64,000 nt of DNA from Cellulosimicrobium cellulans. Its GTDB lineage: Bacteria; Actinomycetota; Actinomycetes; Actinomycetales; Cellulomonadaceae. Shown one piece after another: positions 18,031-26,816 of the stretch. Each line of letters opens with the position of its first letter. The stretch's first letter is position 1. The stretch is taken from assembly GCF_024124905.1 (NCBI RefSeq), contig NZ_JAMXST010000005.1:62001-126000 (forward strand), given 5' to 3'. Both the position numbers and the translations under genes were made by a program. The notes below the pieces were generated by a model. That model was not told the DNA's origin. It saw only the letters and a program-made list of their open reading frames with translations, and searched no databases.

Positions 18031-18063
18031 CGCACCTCGCACCTCGCACCTCGCACCTCGCAC
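18031..18063. repeat. Heptanucleotide tandem repeat, (CGCACCT)x4.7
   Basis: Four perfect copies of CGCACCT plus CGCAC, in the 264-bp gap between the DUF4239 gene and the FAD-dependent reductase. It is about 65 bp upstream of the reductase start, so length changes there could alter promoter spacing. The unit size matches the 623-678 array but the sequence differs. Confidence 0.9.
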
Positions 18064-18127
18064 ACGATCGCGCGAGACTGGGGCGGTCCGCCCGAGTCCG
18101 GGGCACCGAGTCACCGCGGAGGTTCTG

Positions 18128-19363
18128 ATGAGCGCTGGACGTCACGTCGTCGTCGGAGGAGGGCTCGCCGCCGCGAAGGCCGTCGAGACGCTGCGCGACG
18201 AGGGCTACGACGGCGGGCTGACCGTCGTCGCGCGCGAGCGGCACCGGCCGTACGAGCGGCCGCCGCTGTCGAAGGACTACCTGCGCGGCGAGGCGGAGCG
18301 CGAGTCGGTGTTCCCCCTCTCCGCGGACTGGTACGCCGAGCACGACGTCGAGCTCCTCACCGGGACCGACGCGACCGCCGTCGACCTCGCGGGCCGGAGC
18401 GTGTCCCTCGCCGACGGCCGGACACTGCCGTACGAGAAATTGCTGCTCGCCACGGGATCGGCCCCGCGCCGGATCCCGCTGCCCGGCCTCGACCTGGACG
18501 GCGTCCACGAGCTGCGCACGCTCGACGACAGCGACGCGCTCGCCGCCGCGCTGCGCGCCGCCCACGACGGCGGCGCGGGGCGGCTCGTCATCGTCGGCGA
18601 CGGGTGGATCGGGCTCGAGGTCGCGGCGTCGGCCCGCACACTCGGTCTGGACGTCACGGTGATCGGGCTCGGCACGCACCCGCTCGAGCGCGTCCTCGGC
18701 CCGGAGATGGGCGAGCTGTACGGGCAGGTCCACGCCGACCACGGCGTCCACCTCCACCGCCGCGCCCAGGTCACGGGCATCTCGGGCTCAGGCGGCCGCG
18801 CGACGGGCGTCGACCTCGCCGACGGGACCCACGTCGACGCCGACCTCGTGCTCGTCGCCGTCGGCGCGGTCCCGAACATCGGGCTCGCCCGGGACGCGGG
18901 CCTCGCGCTCGACTCCTCGACGGGCGGCGTCGTCGCCTCCGCGACGCTCCAGACCACCGACCCCGGCGTCTTCGTCGCCGGCGACATCGCGAGCGTCCCG
19001 TCCGCGCGCTACGGAAGGTCGGTGCGCGTCGAGCACTGGGCGACGGCCCTCAACCAGGGTCCGCACGCCGCGCGCGCGATGCTCGGCGCGACCGACCCCT
19101 ACCCCGAGCTGCCGTACTTCTTCTCCGACCAGTACGACGTCGGCATGGAGTACCTCGGCTTCGTCGCCGGCCCCGACGCCTACGACGAGGTCGTGGTCTC
19201 CGGCTCGGTCCCCGACCGCGAGCTCGTCGCGTTCTGGCTCAAGGACGGCCGCGTCGAGGCCGGCATGGCCGTCAACGTCTGGGACCGCATGGAGGACGTC
19301 AAGGCCCTCATCCACCGCGACGCTCCGGTCGACCGCACCGACCTGGAGTCCTTCGTCTCCTGA
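18128..19363 (+). CDS. FAD-dependent NAD(P)H oxidoreductase, ferredoxin-reductase type
   Basis: 411 aa from ATG at 18128. The N-terminal FAD motif is VVVGGGLAAAKAVETLRDEG. A second nucleotide site VIVGDGWIGLEVAA (GxGxxG) binds NAD(P)H. DPGVFVAGDIA near residue 280 is the conserved flavin-contact aspartate motif. The RPYERPPLSKDYLRGE stretch is diagnostic of the rubredoxin/ferredoxin reductases of oxygenase systems. The C-terminal reductase domain is present (DVGMEYLGFV). No ferredoxin or P450 gene lies nearby, so its electron acceptor is unknown. Confidence 0.92.
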   Translation: MSAGRHVVVGGGLAAAKAVETLRDEGYDGGLTVVARERHRPYERPPLSKDYLRGEAERESVFPLSADWYAEHDVELLTGTDATAVDLAGRSVSLADGRTLPYEKLLLATGSAPRRIPLPGLDLDGVHELRTLDDSDALAAALRAAHDGGAGRLVIVGDGWIGLEVAASARTLGLDVTVIGLGTHPLERVLGPEMGELYGQVHADHGVHLHRRAQVTGISGSGGRATGVDLADGTHVDADLVLVAVGAVPNIGLARDAGLALDSSTGGVVASATLQTTDPGVFVAGDIASVPSARYGRSVRVEHWATALNQGPHAARAMLGATDPYPELPYFFSDQYDVGMEYLGFVAGPDAYDEVVVSGSVPDRELVAFWLKDGRVEAGMAVNVWDRMEDVKALIHRDAPVDRTDLESFVS

Positions 19364-19406
19364 GCCCCTGAGCCCCTGAGCCCCCGACCAGGCGATCCCA
19401 GCCGTT

Positions 19407-19463
19407 CGAGCAGGTGGTCCTGGCTCGTCCGGGGGGAAGGGACGCGCCAGGACCACCTGTTCG
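19407..19463. terminator. Bidirectional terminator between the reductase and prpC
   Basis: An 18-bp stem with one G-T pair (CGAGCAGGTGGTCCTGGC against its complement) and a 21-nt loop, between the convergent reductase and prpC genes. Confidence 0.72.
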
Positions 19464-19486
19464 GCGCAGGGCGGGGGGGGTCAGTG

Positions 19487-20620
19487 TCAGGGGAGGTCGC
19501 GCTGCTCCGGGCCGACGTAGTCGCTGAGCGGGCGGATGAGGGCGTTGGCGGCGCGCTGCTCCATGACGTGCGCGGTCCAGCCCACCACGCGCGAGGCGAC
19601 GAACAGCGGGGTGAACATCGGGGTGTCGAAGCCCATGAGGTGGTACGCGGGGCCGGCCGGGTAGTCGAGGTTGGGGAGGATGTTCTTGCGCTCGGTCATC
19701 GCGGTCTCGAGCGCGGTGTAGAGGTCGAGGAGGTCCTGGCGGCCGTAGTGCGCGACGAGGTCGTCGAGCGTCGCGCGCATGGTGGGGACGCGCGAGTCCC
19801 CGTGCTTGTAGACGCGGTGCCCGAAGCCCATGATCTTGCGCTTGTGGGCGAGCGCGTCGTCGAGCCAGGCCTCGGCGCGGTCGGCGGTGCCGATCTCGGC
19901 GAAGGTCGCCATGACGGCCTCGTTCGCGCCGCCGTGGAGCGGGCCCTTGAGCGCGCCGACGGCGCCGGTCACCGCCGAGTGCAGGTCGGACAGCGTGGAC
20001 GTGATGACGCGCGCCGTGAACGTGGACGCGTTGAACGAGTGCTCGGCGTAGAGCACCATCGACACCTCGAACGCGCGCACGACGGCGGGCTCGGGCTCCT
20101 CGCCGAACGTCATCCACAGGAAGTTCTCGGCGTAGGCGAGGTCGTCGCGCGGCTCGACGATCTGCTGCCCGCGACGGCGGCGCTGGTCGAGCGCGACGGC
20201 GGCGGGCAGCACGGCCCACAGGCGGACCGCCTTGGCCTGCTCGGCCTCGGGAGACGAGTCCTCGGCGTCGGGGTCGTGGGCGCCGAGCTGGGAGATCGCG
20301 GTGCGGACGACGTCCATGGGATGGCACGTCGTCGGGAGCTCGAGGATCGCGTTGCGCACGTTGCCGGGCAGCGCGCGGTGCGCACGCTCGACGGCGGTCT
20401 GCTCGGCGAGCTGCTCGGGCGTCGGGAGCTCGCCGTGCCACAGGAGGTACGCGACCTCCTCGAAGCTGCGCCGGGCGGCGAGGTCCTGCACCGGGTAGCC
20501 GCGGTAGAGGAGCGAGTTCGTGTCGGGGTTGACCTTCGAGATCGCGGTGACGTCGACGACGACGCCCGCGAGCCCCTTGCGGATCTCGGGCCCCTCGGTG
20601 GTGGTCGGGGAGGTGGTCAT
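19487..20620 (-). CDS. prpC: 2-methylcitrate synthase / citrate synthase
   Basis: 377 aa from ATG at 20618-20620 with AAGGAG upstream. Short (about 380 aa) citrate-synthase family members of this type condense propionyl-CoA (or acetyl-CoA) with oxaloacetate. Catalytic elements are visible: GPLHGGANE with the first His, GFGHRVYK with the second His, and a C-terminal Asp region. The N-terminal RKGLAGVVVD and LLYRGYPVQDLA are typical of PrpC. It is the last gene of a regulator-prpD-prpB-prpC cluster, which supports the methylcitrate role over the TCA enzyme. Confidence 0.94.
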   Translation of the reverse strand: MTTSPTTTEGPEIRKGLAGVVVDVTAISKVNPDTNSLLYRGYPVQDLAARRSFEEVAYLLWHGELPTPEQLAEQTAVERAHRALPGNVRNAILELPTTCHPMDVVRTAISQLGAHDPDAEDSSPEAEQAKAVRLWAVLPAAVALDQRRRRGQQIVEPRDDLAYAENFLWMTFGEEPEPAVVRAFEVSMVLYAEHSFNASTFTARVITSTLSDLHSAVTGAVGALKGPLHGGANEAVMATFAEIGTADRAEAWLDDALAHKRKIMGFGHRVYKHGDSRVPTMRATLDDLVAHYGRQDLLDLYTALETAMTERKNILPNLDYPAGPAYHLMGFDTPMFTPLFVASRVVGWTAHVMEQRAANALIRPLSDYVGPEQRDLP

Positions 20621-20699
20621 GCGGTCACTCCTTCGTGCAGCACGGGTCGCGGGGAGATGCCGGTGCCGCGGCCGACGGGCTCGCGGCACCGGCCGGTGG

Positions 20700-21617
20700 T
20701 CAGGGCCGGTAGGTGAAGATGCCCTCGTCGAAGGTGTTGTAGGCGGCGTAGTCGAGCAGCTCGTAGAGGCGCGCGCGCGTCTGCATGCTCTCGACCTGCC
20801 CCGCCTGGGTGCCGGTCGCGGCGATCTCGTCGAGCGCGCGCTCGGCCGCGCCCATCGCGACCCGCAGGAGCGTGACGGGGTAGATGATCAGCCGCACGCC
20901 GGCGTCGCCGAGCTGGCGGCGCGTGAAGAGCTCGGACTTGCCGAACTCGGTCATGTTGGCGAGCACGGGCACGTCCACGGCCGACGCGACGGCCTCGAAC
21001 TCCGACAGGTCCTTCATGGCCTCGGGGAAGATCGCATCGGCGCCCGCGTCGACGAGCGCCTTGGCGCGGTCGATCGCGGCGCGCAGCCCGGCGTCGCCGG
21101 GGATCGTGCCGCGGACGTCGGTGCGCGCCATGATCAGGAAGCCGGGGCCGCGGCGCGCGTCGGCGGCCGCCCGCACGCGCTTCGCCGCCTCGTCGAGCCC
21201 GACGACCTCCTTGCCGTCGAGGTGGCCGCACCGCTTGGGGTTGACCTGGTCCTCGACGTGCGCGCCTGCCACGCCCGCGTCCTCGAGCGCCTGGACGGTG
21301 CGCGCGACGTTCATCGGCTCGCCGAAGCCGGTGTCGGCGTCGACGAGCGCGGGCAGGTCGGTGACGCGCGCGATCTGCTGCGAGCGCCCCGCGACCTCGG
21401 TGAGGGTCGTGAGGCCGATGTCGGGCAGGCCGAGGTCGGCCGACAGCACGGCCCCCGACACGTACACGCCCTCGAAGCCCTTGTCCTGGATCAGGCGCGC
21501 GGACAGCGGGTTGAACGCGCCCGGGAGCCGCAGCGGCTCCCCCGTGGTCGCCGCGGCGTCGAGCGCCGCGCGGAACGCGCGCCGCTTGTCCGACGGCGTC
21601 ACCTGGCTGTACAGCAT
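20700..21617 (-). CDS. prpB: Methylisocitrate lyase
   Basis: 305 aa from ATG at 21615-21617; the start overlaps the prpD stop by one base (TGATG). The isocitrate-lyase superfamily motif KRCGH with the catalytic Cys is in VNPKRCGHLDGKE. The metal-binding DADTGFGEP and AHVEDQ are also present. It cleaves 2-methylisocitrate into pyruvate and succinate, the final step of the methylcitrate cycle of propionate degradation. The length is that of PrpB rather than the much longer isocitrate lyase. Confidence 0.96.
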   Translation of the reverse strand: MLYSQVTPSDKRRAFRAALDAAATTGEPLRLPGAFNPLSARLIQDKGFEGVYVSGAVLSADLGLPDIGLTTLTEVAGRSQQIARVTDLPALVDADTGFGEPMNVARTVQALEDAGVAGAHVEDQVNPKRCGHLDGKEVVGLDEAAKRVRAAADARRGPGFLIMARTDVRGTIPGDAGLRAAIDRAKALVDAGADAIFPEAMKDLSEFEAVASAVDVPVLANMTEFGKSELFTRRQLGDAGVRLIIYPVTLLRVAMGAAERALDEIAATGTQAGQVESMQTRARLYELLDYAAYNTFDEGIFTYRP

Positions 21618-23284
21618 CAGCGCGCCTCTCCCTCGGTGGTCGTGGTGCCCGACGCCGTGGGGTCACCCGGCCCGCCCGGCTGCGCCGCGGCGTCGGGCGC
21701 CTCGTGCATGGTGAAGCCCTCCCCCTCGAACCCGGCGCGCGCCCCGCCGACCTCGTCGCGTCCGAGCTCGAACAGCCCGGTCGGGGTGGGGACGGAGTCG
21801 AGCAGCCCCGGGCGGCCGACGATCGTCAGCTCGCGCACCTCGTCCGCCGTGAGCGACGGGAGCCGCTGCGCGAGGTCGAGGAAGCGCTCGATCTCGGCGT
21901 CCTCGAGGACGTCGGCCGCGAGCGTGCGGAACTTCTTGACGTACTGCTCACGGCCGAACGGCCGCGCCCCGAGCGGGTGCGCGTCGGCGACGGCGATCTC
22001 GCGGACGAGGCGGCCGCCGTCGGCCAGCTCGATCTCCACGCGCCCGCCGAACGCCTTCTCGGCCGGGTCGGTCGAGTGGTAGCGGCGCGTCCACTCGGGG
22101 TCCTCGGCGGTCGTGACCTTGGCCCACAGCGCGACGGTGTCGGGGCGGCCGGCGCGCTCGGGGGCGTACGAGTCGACGTGGTGCCAGCCGCCGTCCTGCA
22201 GCGCGACCGCGAAGATGTACGGGATCGAGTGGTCGAGCGTCTCGCGCGACGCCGTCGGGTCGTACTTCTGCGGGTCGTTCGCGCCGGAGCCGATGACGTA
22301 GTGGGTGTGGTGGCTCGTGTGGATGACGATCGACGCGACGTTCTCGGGGTCGGCGAGCCACGGGTGCTCGTCGTGCAGCGCGCGGGCGAGGTCGATGAGC
22401 GCCTGCGACTGGTACTCCGCGGAGTGCTCCTTGGTGTACGTGTCGAGGATCGCGGTCTTCGGCTCGCCGGGGGCCGGGAGCACGACGTCGTACGCCGCGT
22501 CCGGGCCGTCGAGCAGCCACGCGACGACGCCGTCCTCGCCCTCGTAGATCGGCTCGGGCGACGTCTGGCCGCGCATCGCCCGGTCGACGGCCTCGACCGC
22601 GACCTTGCCCGCGAAGGCCGGGGCGTGCGCCTTCCACGTGGAGATCTGTCCCTTGCGGGACTGGCGCGTGGCCGTCGTCGTGTGCAGGGCCTGGCCGATC
22701 GCCTGGAACACCGTCTCGGTGTCGAGGCCGAGCAGCGTCCCGATGCCCGCCGCGGCCGACGGCCCGAGGTGCGCGACGTGGTCGATCTTGTGCCGGTGCA
22801 GGCTGATCGCGCGGACGAGGTCGACCTGGATCTCGTAGCCGGTCGCGATCGCGCGGACGACCGCGGCGCCGTCGGACCCGGCGTGCTGCGCGACGGCGAG
22901 GATGGGCGGGATGTTGTCGCCCGGGTGGGAGTACTCGGCGGCGAGGAACGTGTCGTGGAAGTCGAGCTCGCGCACCGCGACGCCGTTCGCCCACGCCGCC
23001 CACTCGGGGCTCGTGCGCGTCGCGAGGGCGCAGCCGAACACCGTCGACCCCGGCGCGTACGGGTGCGCGAGCGCCTGGCCGCGCGCCGCGACCGCGGGGC
23101 CGCGCGTGAGGCTGGCCGCGGCGACGGCCGCGTTGTCGATGACCCGGTTGATCACCATGTCGACGACCTCGGGCGTGACCTCGACGGGATCGGTCGCGAG
23201 CTCGGCGAGCTTCCACGCGAGCTGGTCGGTGCGGTCGAGCGGCTCCGCGCTGGGGTAGACGCGCAGGTGGTGGGTGTACGGCAT
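21617..23284 (-). CDS. prpD: 2-methylcitrate dehydratase
   Basis: 555 aa from ATG at 23282-23284, somewhat longer than the usual 480-510 aa. The MmgE/PrpD core is evident: [17 protein letters not shown], the substrate-loop [35 protein letters not shown], and [21 protein letters not shown]. The extra length is a C-terminal extension of about 50 residues rich in Gly/Pro/Thr (after VGRPGLLDS), probably disordered. It converts 2-methylcitrate to 2-methylaconitate. It follows the regulator gene by 29 bp and overlaps prpB by one base. Confidence 0.95.
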   Translation of the reverse strand: MPYTHHLRVYPSAEPLDRTDQLAWKLAELATDPVEVTPEVVDMVINRVIDNAAVAAASLTRGPAVAARGQALAHPYAPGSTVFGCALATRTSPEWAAWANGVAVRELDFHDTFLAAEYSHPGDNIPPILAVAQHAGSDGAAVVRAIATGYEIQVDLVRAISLHRHKIDHVAHLGPSAAAGIGTLLGLDTETVFQAIGQALHTTTATRQSRKGQISTWKAHAPAFAGKVAVEAVDRAMRGQTSPEPIYEGEDGVVAWLLDGPDAAYDVVLPAPGEPKTAILDTYTKEHSAEYQSQALIDLARALHDEHPWLADPENVASIVIHTSHHTHYVIGSGANDPQKYDPTASRETLDHSIPYIFAVALQDGGWHHVDSYAPERAGRPDTVALWAKVTTAEDPEWTRRYHSTDPAEKAFGGRVEIELADGGRLVREIAVADAHPLGARPFGREQYVKKFRTLAADVLEDAEIERFLDLAQRLPSLTADEVRELTIVGRPGLLDSVPTPTGLFELGRDEVGGARAGFEGEGFTMHEAPDAAAQPGGPGDPTASGTTTTEGEAR

Positions 23285-23313
23285 CGGTGTCTCCGTCGTG
23301 CGGTGGGCGGTGG

Positions 23314-24045
23314 TCAGGGGAGGTCGTCGGGCGCCGACCCCGCGCCGCGCAGCGACTGCTCGGCGAGGGCGGCGCTGCGCTCGATGTGGGCCCGCATCGC
23401 GGCCTCGGCCGCGGCCGGGTCCCGGCTCGCGATCGCGTCGGCGACGGCGCGGTGCTCGTCGACGTGGTCGGTGGTGCCGACGCGGCGGCGCGCGGCGAGC
23501 GCGCGGTACCGGTCGACGTGGCCGCGGATCTGGCGCAGGAGCGCCGACCCCCAGCGGTTGTCGGCGAGCGCCTCGATCTCGCCGTGGAACTGGGCGCCGA
23601 CGCGCAGCACCTCGTCCTCGTGGTCCCGCACGGCGTCCATGAGGGTCACGAGCCGGACGAGGCGGGCGACGTCGTCGGGCGTGGCGCGCTCGCACGCGTC
23701 CCGGGCGAGGAGGCCCTCGAGGCGCGCGCGCACGTCGTAGACGCGGCGCGCGTCCGCGACGTCCAGCGGCGCGACGCGCACGCCCCCGGTCGGCAGCTCG
23801 ACGACGAGCGCCTCCGCCTGGAGCAGGCGCAGCGCCTCGCGCACCGGGGTCCGGGAGACGCCGAGCTCGGCGGACAGCACGGGCTCGGTGAGCCGTGCGT
23901 CGGGCGCGAGGGACCCGTCGATGATGCGGCCGCGCAGGAGGTCGTAGACCGCGCGGGCGCCGGACTGGCGGCGTGCGAGGCCCGCGTCGCCGGGGGCCGT
24001 CGCGGCCTGCCCGACGGCGGCGCGCAGGTCGGGCGTCGTCGTCAC
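23314..24045 (-). CDS. GntR/FadR-family (FCD) regulator of the prp operon
   Basis: 243 aa from GTG at 24043-24045; an upstream TTG (24082-24084) is a less likely start because it lies inside the candidate operator. The winged helix reads [20 protein letters not shown] and [15 protein letters not shown] (residues about 42-80). The FCD C-terminal domain has [26 protein letters not shown] and [16 protein letters not shown], whose His/Asp/Glu residues typically bind a metal and an organic acid. The likely ligand is a methylcitrate-cycle intermediate (inference). It heads the prpDBC cluster and has its own palindrome upstream. Confidence 0.88.
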   Translation of the reverse strand: MTTTPDLRAAVGQAATAPGDAGLARRQSGARAVYDLLRGRIIDGSLAPDARLTEPVLSAELGVSRTPVREALRLLQAEALVVELPTGGVRVAPLDVADARRVYDVRARLEGLLARDACERATPDDVARLVRLVTLMDAVRDHEDEVLRVGAQFHGEIEALADNRWGSALLRQIRGHVDRYRALAARRRVGTTDHVDEHRAVADAIASRDPAAAEAAMRAHIERSAALAEQSLRGAGSAPDDLP

Positions 24046-24074
24046 CCGGCCATCGTGCCACACGCTCTGCGCAC

Positions 24075-24084
24075 TTGTATACAA
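24075..24084. promoter_or_regulatory. Candidate operator of the FCD regulator, TTGTATACAA
   Basis: Perfect 10-bp palindrome TTGTATACAA, a standout AT-rich site in GC-rich DNA. It lies 30 bp upstream of the chosen GntR start and 55 bp upstream of the divergent epimerase gene. FadR/FCD-type regulators bind sites of the form TTGTnnACAA. Confidence 0.7.
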
Positions 24085-24103
24085 CTGTCTCCGCGGGTGA
24101 CGG

Positions 24104-24130
24104 TGTCACATCCCGGGGCGCTGCGGCGTC
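24104..24130 (+). promoter_or_regulatory. ECF41-type promoter, TGTCACA-N16-CGTC
   Basis: TGTCACA at 24104-24110 and CGTC at 24127-24130, 16 bp apart. These are the -35 and -10 elements I recall for group ECF41 sigma factors. The epimerase ATG (24139) is 8 bp after the -10 element, so the transcript would be leaderless or nearly so. The ECF41 gene is the second gene of this unit, implying autoregulation. Confidence 0.72.
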
Positions 24131-24138
24131 GTACGGGC

Positions 24139-24906
24139 ATGAGGATCGCAGTGACAGGTGGGACAGGGACGATCGGCCGGCACGTCGTCGCGGCGCTGAC
24201 CGCGCGCGGGCACGAGGTGCGCGCGCTGAGCCGGCACGCGGAGCGGTACGCCGTCGACCTCCGGACGGGCGCCGGGCTCCCGGCCGCGCTCGCCGGGGTG
24301 GACGTGGTCGTGGACGCGAGCAACGCGTCGTCGTCCACGACGGACGCGCGGGCGACGCTCGTCGACGGGACGCGCCGGCTGCTCGCGGCCGAGCACGACG
24401 CCGGGGTGCGGCACCACGTGCTCGTCTCGATCGTCGGGTGCCACGATGTGCCGATGGCCTACTACGGCGTGAAGGTCGAGCAGGAGCGGGCGGTCGCCGC
24501 CGGCGCCGTCCCGTGGACCGTCGTCGCGGTGACGCAGTTCCACGAGTTCGTCGCCGGGACGCTCGCCGGCGCCGCACGACGTGGCGTCGTGCCGCTGCTG
24601 CGTGCCCCGGTCCAGCCGGTGGCGGCACGGGACGCGGCCTCGGCCGTCGCCGACGCCGCGGAGCGCCAGCCGCTGCGCGGCACCACGACCGTCGCCGGGC
24701 CCGAGGTGCTCGACCTGCGCGACGCGGCGCGCGCCTGGCGCGCCGCCACCGGCTCGCGGGCCGTCCCCGTCCGCGTCCCGCTGCCCGGGAAGCTCGGGCG
24801 GGCGCTGCGCGCGGGCGGCCTCACCGACCCGCACCCCGACGCGCGCGGCACGACGACCTTCCGCGACTGGCTCGCCGCCCAGCCCGCCGCGACGGCCGCG
24901 CGATGA
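24139..24906 (+). CDS. NAD(P)-binding epimerase/reductase-like protein (atypical SDR)
   Basis: 255 aa from ATG at 24139. It opens with the dinucleotide-binding motif [16 protein letters not shown], then [31 protein letters not shown] holds a Tyr-x3-Lys-like arrangement common in atypical SDRs. NmrA/NAD-dependent epimerase proteins of this type are frequent partners of ECF41 sigma factors, together with carboxymuconolactone decarboxylases and other oxidoreductases. The sigma gene overlaps its end by 4 bp (ATGA). Substrate unknown. Confidence 0.86.
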   Translation: MRIAVTGGTGTIGRHVVAALTARGHEVRALSRHAERYAVDLRTGAGLPAALAGVDVVVDASNASSSTTDARATLVDGTRRLLAAEHDAGVRHHVLVSIVGCHDVPMAYYGVKVEQERAVAAGAVPWTVVAVTQFHEFVAGTLAGAARRGVVPLLRAPVQPVAARDAASAVADAAERQPLRGTTTVAGPEVLDLRDAARAWRAATGSRAVPVRVPLPGKLGRALRAGGLTDPHPDARGTTTFRDWLAAQPAATAAR

Positions 24907-25847
24907 GCACCGACGACCTCGCGCACGCCTTCGAGGCCGAGCGTCCGCGCCTCCTGCGCCTCGCCTACGCGACCACCGGGTCCTGGTCGGACGCCGAGGA
25001 CTGCGTCCAGGACGCGTGGCTGCGCCTGCGCACCCAGGACCCGGCGTCGATCCGCAACCTCGCGGCGTGGCTCACGACGACCGTCGGGCGCCTCGCGCTC
25101 GACGTGCTCGGCAGCGCGCGCGTGCGGCGCGAGCGCTACGTCGGGACGTGGCTGCCCGAGCCCGTCGTCACCGCGCCCGGCGCGCGCTCCCCCGTCGCGT
25201 CCTCCGCGGAGGCGACGGCCGGTGCCACCGACCCGGCCGAGCGGGTCACGCTCGACGAGGAGGTGAGCATGGCGCTGCTCGTCGTGCTCGAACGCCTCTC
25301 CCCCGCGCAGCGCGTCGCGTTCGTGCTGCACGACGTGTTCGGGCTGCCGTTCGAGGAGGTGGGCGACGTCGTCGGGCGCTCGCCCGCGGCGGTGCGCCAG
25401 CTCGCGTCGCGCGCCCGCAAGGACGTCGAGGCGGGGCGCCCGCGCGGCCGGACGTCGCGCGCCGAGCAGGAGCGCGTCGTCGAGGCGTTCGTCGCGGCGT
25501 GCGCGGGCGACGACCTGCCGGGACTGCTCGGCCTGCTCGACCCCGACGTGACCCTCCGGGGCGACGGCGGCGGCAAGGTCCGCGCGCTGCGCCACCCGGT
25601 CCAGGGGGCTTCGACGGTCGGGGAGGTCCTGCTCTCCTACCTGCGCAACCGGCCGCGCGGCGCGGGCGCCGTCGACGTCAACGGCCGCCCCGGGCTCGCG
25701 CTCGTCGACGGCTCGGGGGTGCTCACCGTCCTGGCGTTCACGCTCGTGGACGGGCGCATCGCGGCCCTCGACATCGTCCGCAACCCGGACAAGCTCGGCA
25801 CGGTGCCGTCGGGGTTGCTCGACGACGCCCGACCCTGGTGGCCCTGA
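24903..25847 (+). CDS. ECF41-group RNA polymerase sigma factor (SigJ-like, with SnoaL-type C-terminal domain)
   Basis: 314 aa from ATG at 24903, overlapping the epimerase gene by 4 bp. Sigma region 2 is LRLAYATTGSWSDAEDCVQDAWLRL in part, and region 4 is LSPAQRVAFVLHDVFG with VVGRSPAAVRQLASRARK. It has the hallmarks of ECF41: WLPEP (83-87) between the sigma domains, DGGGK (221-225), and NPDKL (294-298) in a fused SnoaL-like C-terminal domain that replaces an anti-sigma factor. Known members use this domain to tune activity. The matching promoter lies upstream at 24104-24130. Confidence 0.94.
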   Translation: MSTDDLAHAFEAERPRLLRLAYATTGSWSDAEDCVQDAWLRLRTQDPASIRNLAAWLTTTVGRLALDVLGSARVRRERYVGTWLPEPVVTAPGARSPVASSAEATAGATDPAERVTLDEEVSMALLVVLERLSPAQRVAFVLHDVFGLPFEEVGDVVGRSPAAVRQLASRARKDVEAGRPRGRTSRAEQERVVEAFVAACAGDDLPGLLGLLDPDVTLRGDGGGKVRALRHPVQGASTVGEVLLSYLRNRPRGAGAVDVNGRPGLALVDGSGVLTVLAFTLVDGRIAALDIVRNPDKLGTVPSGLLDDARPWWP

Positions 25848-25851
25848 CCGG

Positions 25852-26592
25852 CTACGGCCGGAAGTCCCCGGCCGGCCAGCCCCCGTAGCCGTCGAGGTGC
25901 TCGTCGGCGTCGCGCACGTAGTCGTCGACCGGCGTCATGCGCTCGGCCATCTCGAAGTGCCAGTCGACCAGCTCGCCGAGCGGGACGGGGGTGCGCGACG
26001 ACCGCGCGACGTCGCGCCCCTCCTCGGACCACAGCGGCGGGTAGAGGCTCAGCCCCTCGTCGAGCCGGACCGTCCCGACCTCGTCGTACCAGCCGGGCCA
26101 GCGGACCGTGGCGTAGAACTCCGTCGTCCCACCGCTCACCGCCCACTCGAGGAACGCAGCCTGGCCGAACCCGAGGTCGACCCACGAGAGCGAGTCGGGC
26201 GCGAAGTAGTTGACGTTGCCGAGCTGCCCCGGGAGCCCGCCGCCGTTGATCGCGAAGGTGCCGCCCAGCACGTCGTACGCGACGACGAGGACCGACGGCG
26301 CGACGCTGTGCTCCCCCGGCTCGCCGAGCCCGTTGACGGTGGCGAGGTCGGGCAGTCCCGCGCCACCCCCGCCGATGATCCGCAGCCACCCGCCGTCGAC
26401 GACGACCCCGCCCGTGTGGAGCGCGAGCGCGCCCAGCGTCGAGCGGACGGTGACCTGGAGCCGGTAGAGGACCTCGAGCGACCACGCGGGTGCCGGCACG
26501 ACCTCCACGCCGCCGCGCCCGAGCATGCGGGAGAGCGTCGGCCACGCAGGGTCGTCGACCGCCGCGAGCTCGGCGGCCGTCCTCACTGTCAT
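25852..26592 (-). CDS. DUF2625 family protein
   Basis: 246 aa from ATG at 26590-26592. DUF2625 motifs are readable: RTAAELAAVDDPAWP, LHTGGVVVDGGWLRIIGGGG, YDVLGGTFAINGG, NVNYFAPDSLSWVDLG and WPGWYDEV. The protein is soluble with no signal peptide. Its function is unknown; homologues occur sporadically in bacteria. It converges with the ECF41 gene (4-bp gap) and diverges from the DUF4232 gene. Confidence 0.86.
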   Translation of the reverse strand: MTVRTAAELAAVDDPAWPTLSRMLGRGGVEVVPAPAWSLEVLYRLQVTVRSTLGALALHTGGVVVDGGWLRIIGGGGAGLPDLATVNGLGEPGEHSVAPSVLVVAYDVLGGTFAINGGGLPGQLGNVNYFAPDSLSWVDLGFGQAAFLEWAVSGGTTEFYATVRWPGWYDEVGTVRLDEGLSLYPPLWSEEGRDVARSSRTPVPLGELVDWHFEMAERMTPVDDYVRDADEHLDGYGGWPAGDFRP

Positions 26593-26816
26593 GGCCGGAT
26601 CATGCCAGATGTTGCCGGCATCCAGGAGTCCTGCTATGGAGCGGCGCCCGGCAGGTCCCCCGATGGGCTGAAAGACCGATTCGGAAGGGACCCTGCACCC
26701 GCCCCGCCGCCGCTCGTCCCTCCGGCGCGGGACGCATGTGAAGACCCCGCGGCGAGCCCGCGCAGACCGCGTCGGTGCGGCCACGTCGCGGCGTCCGCGT
26801 GGGTAGCGTCTCGGCC

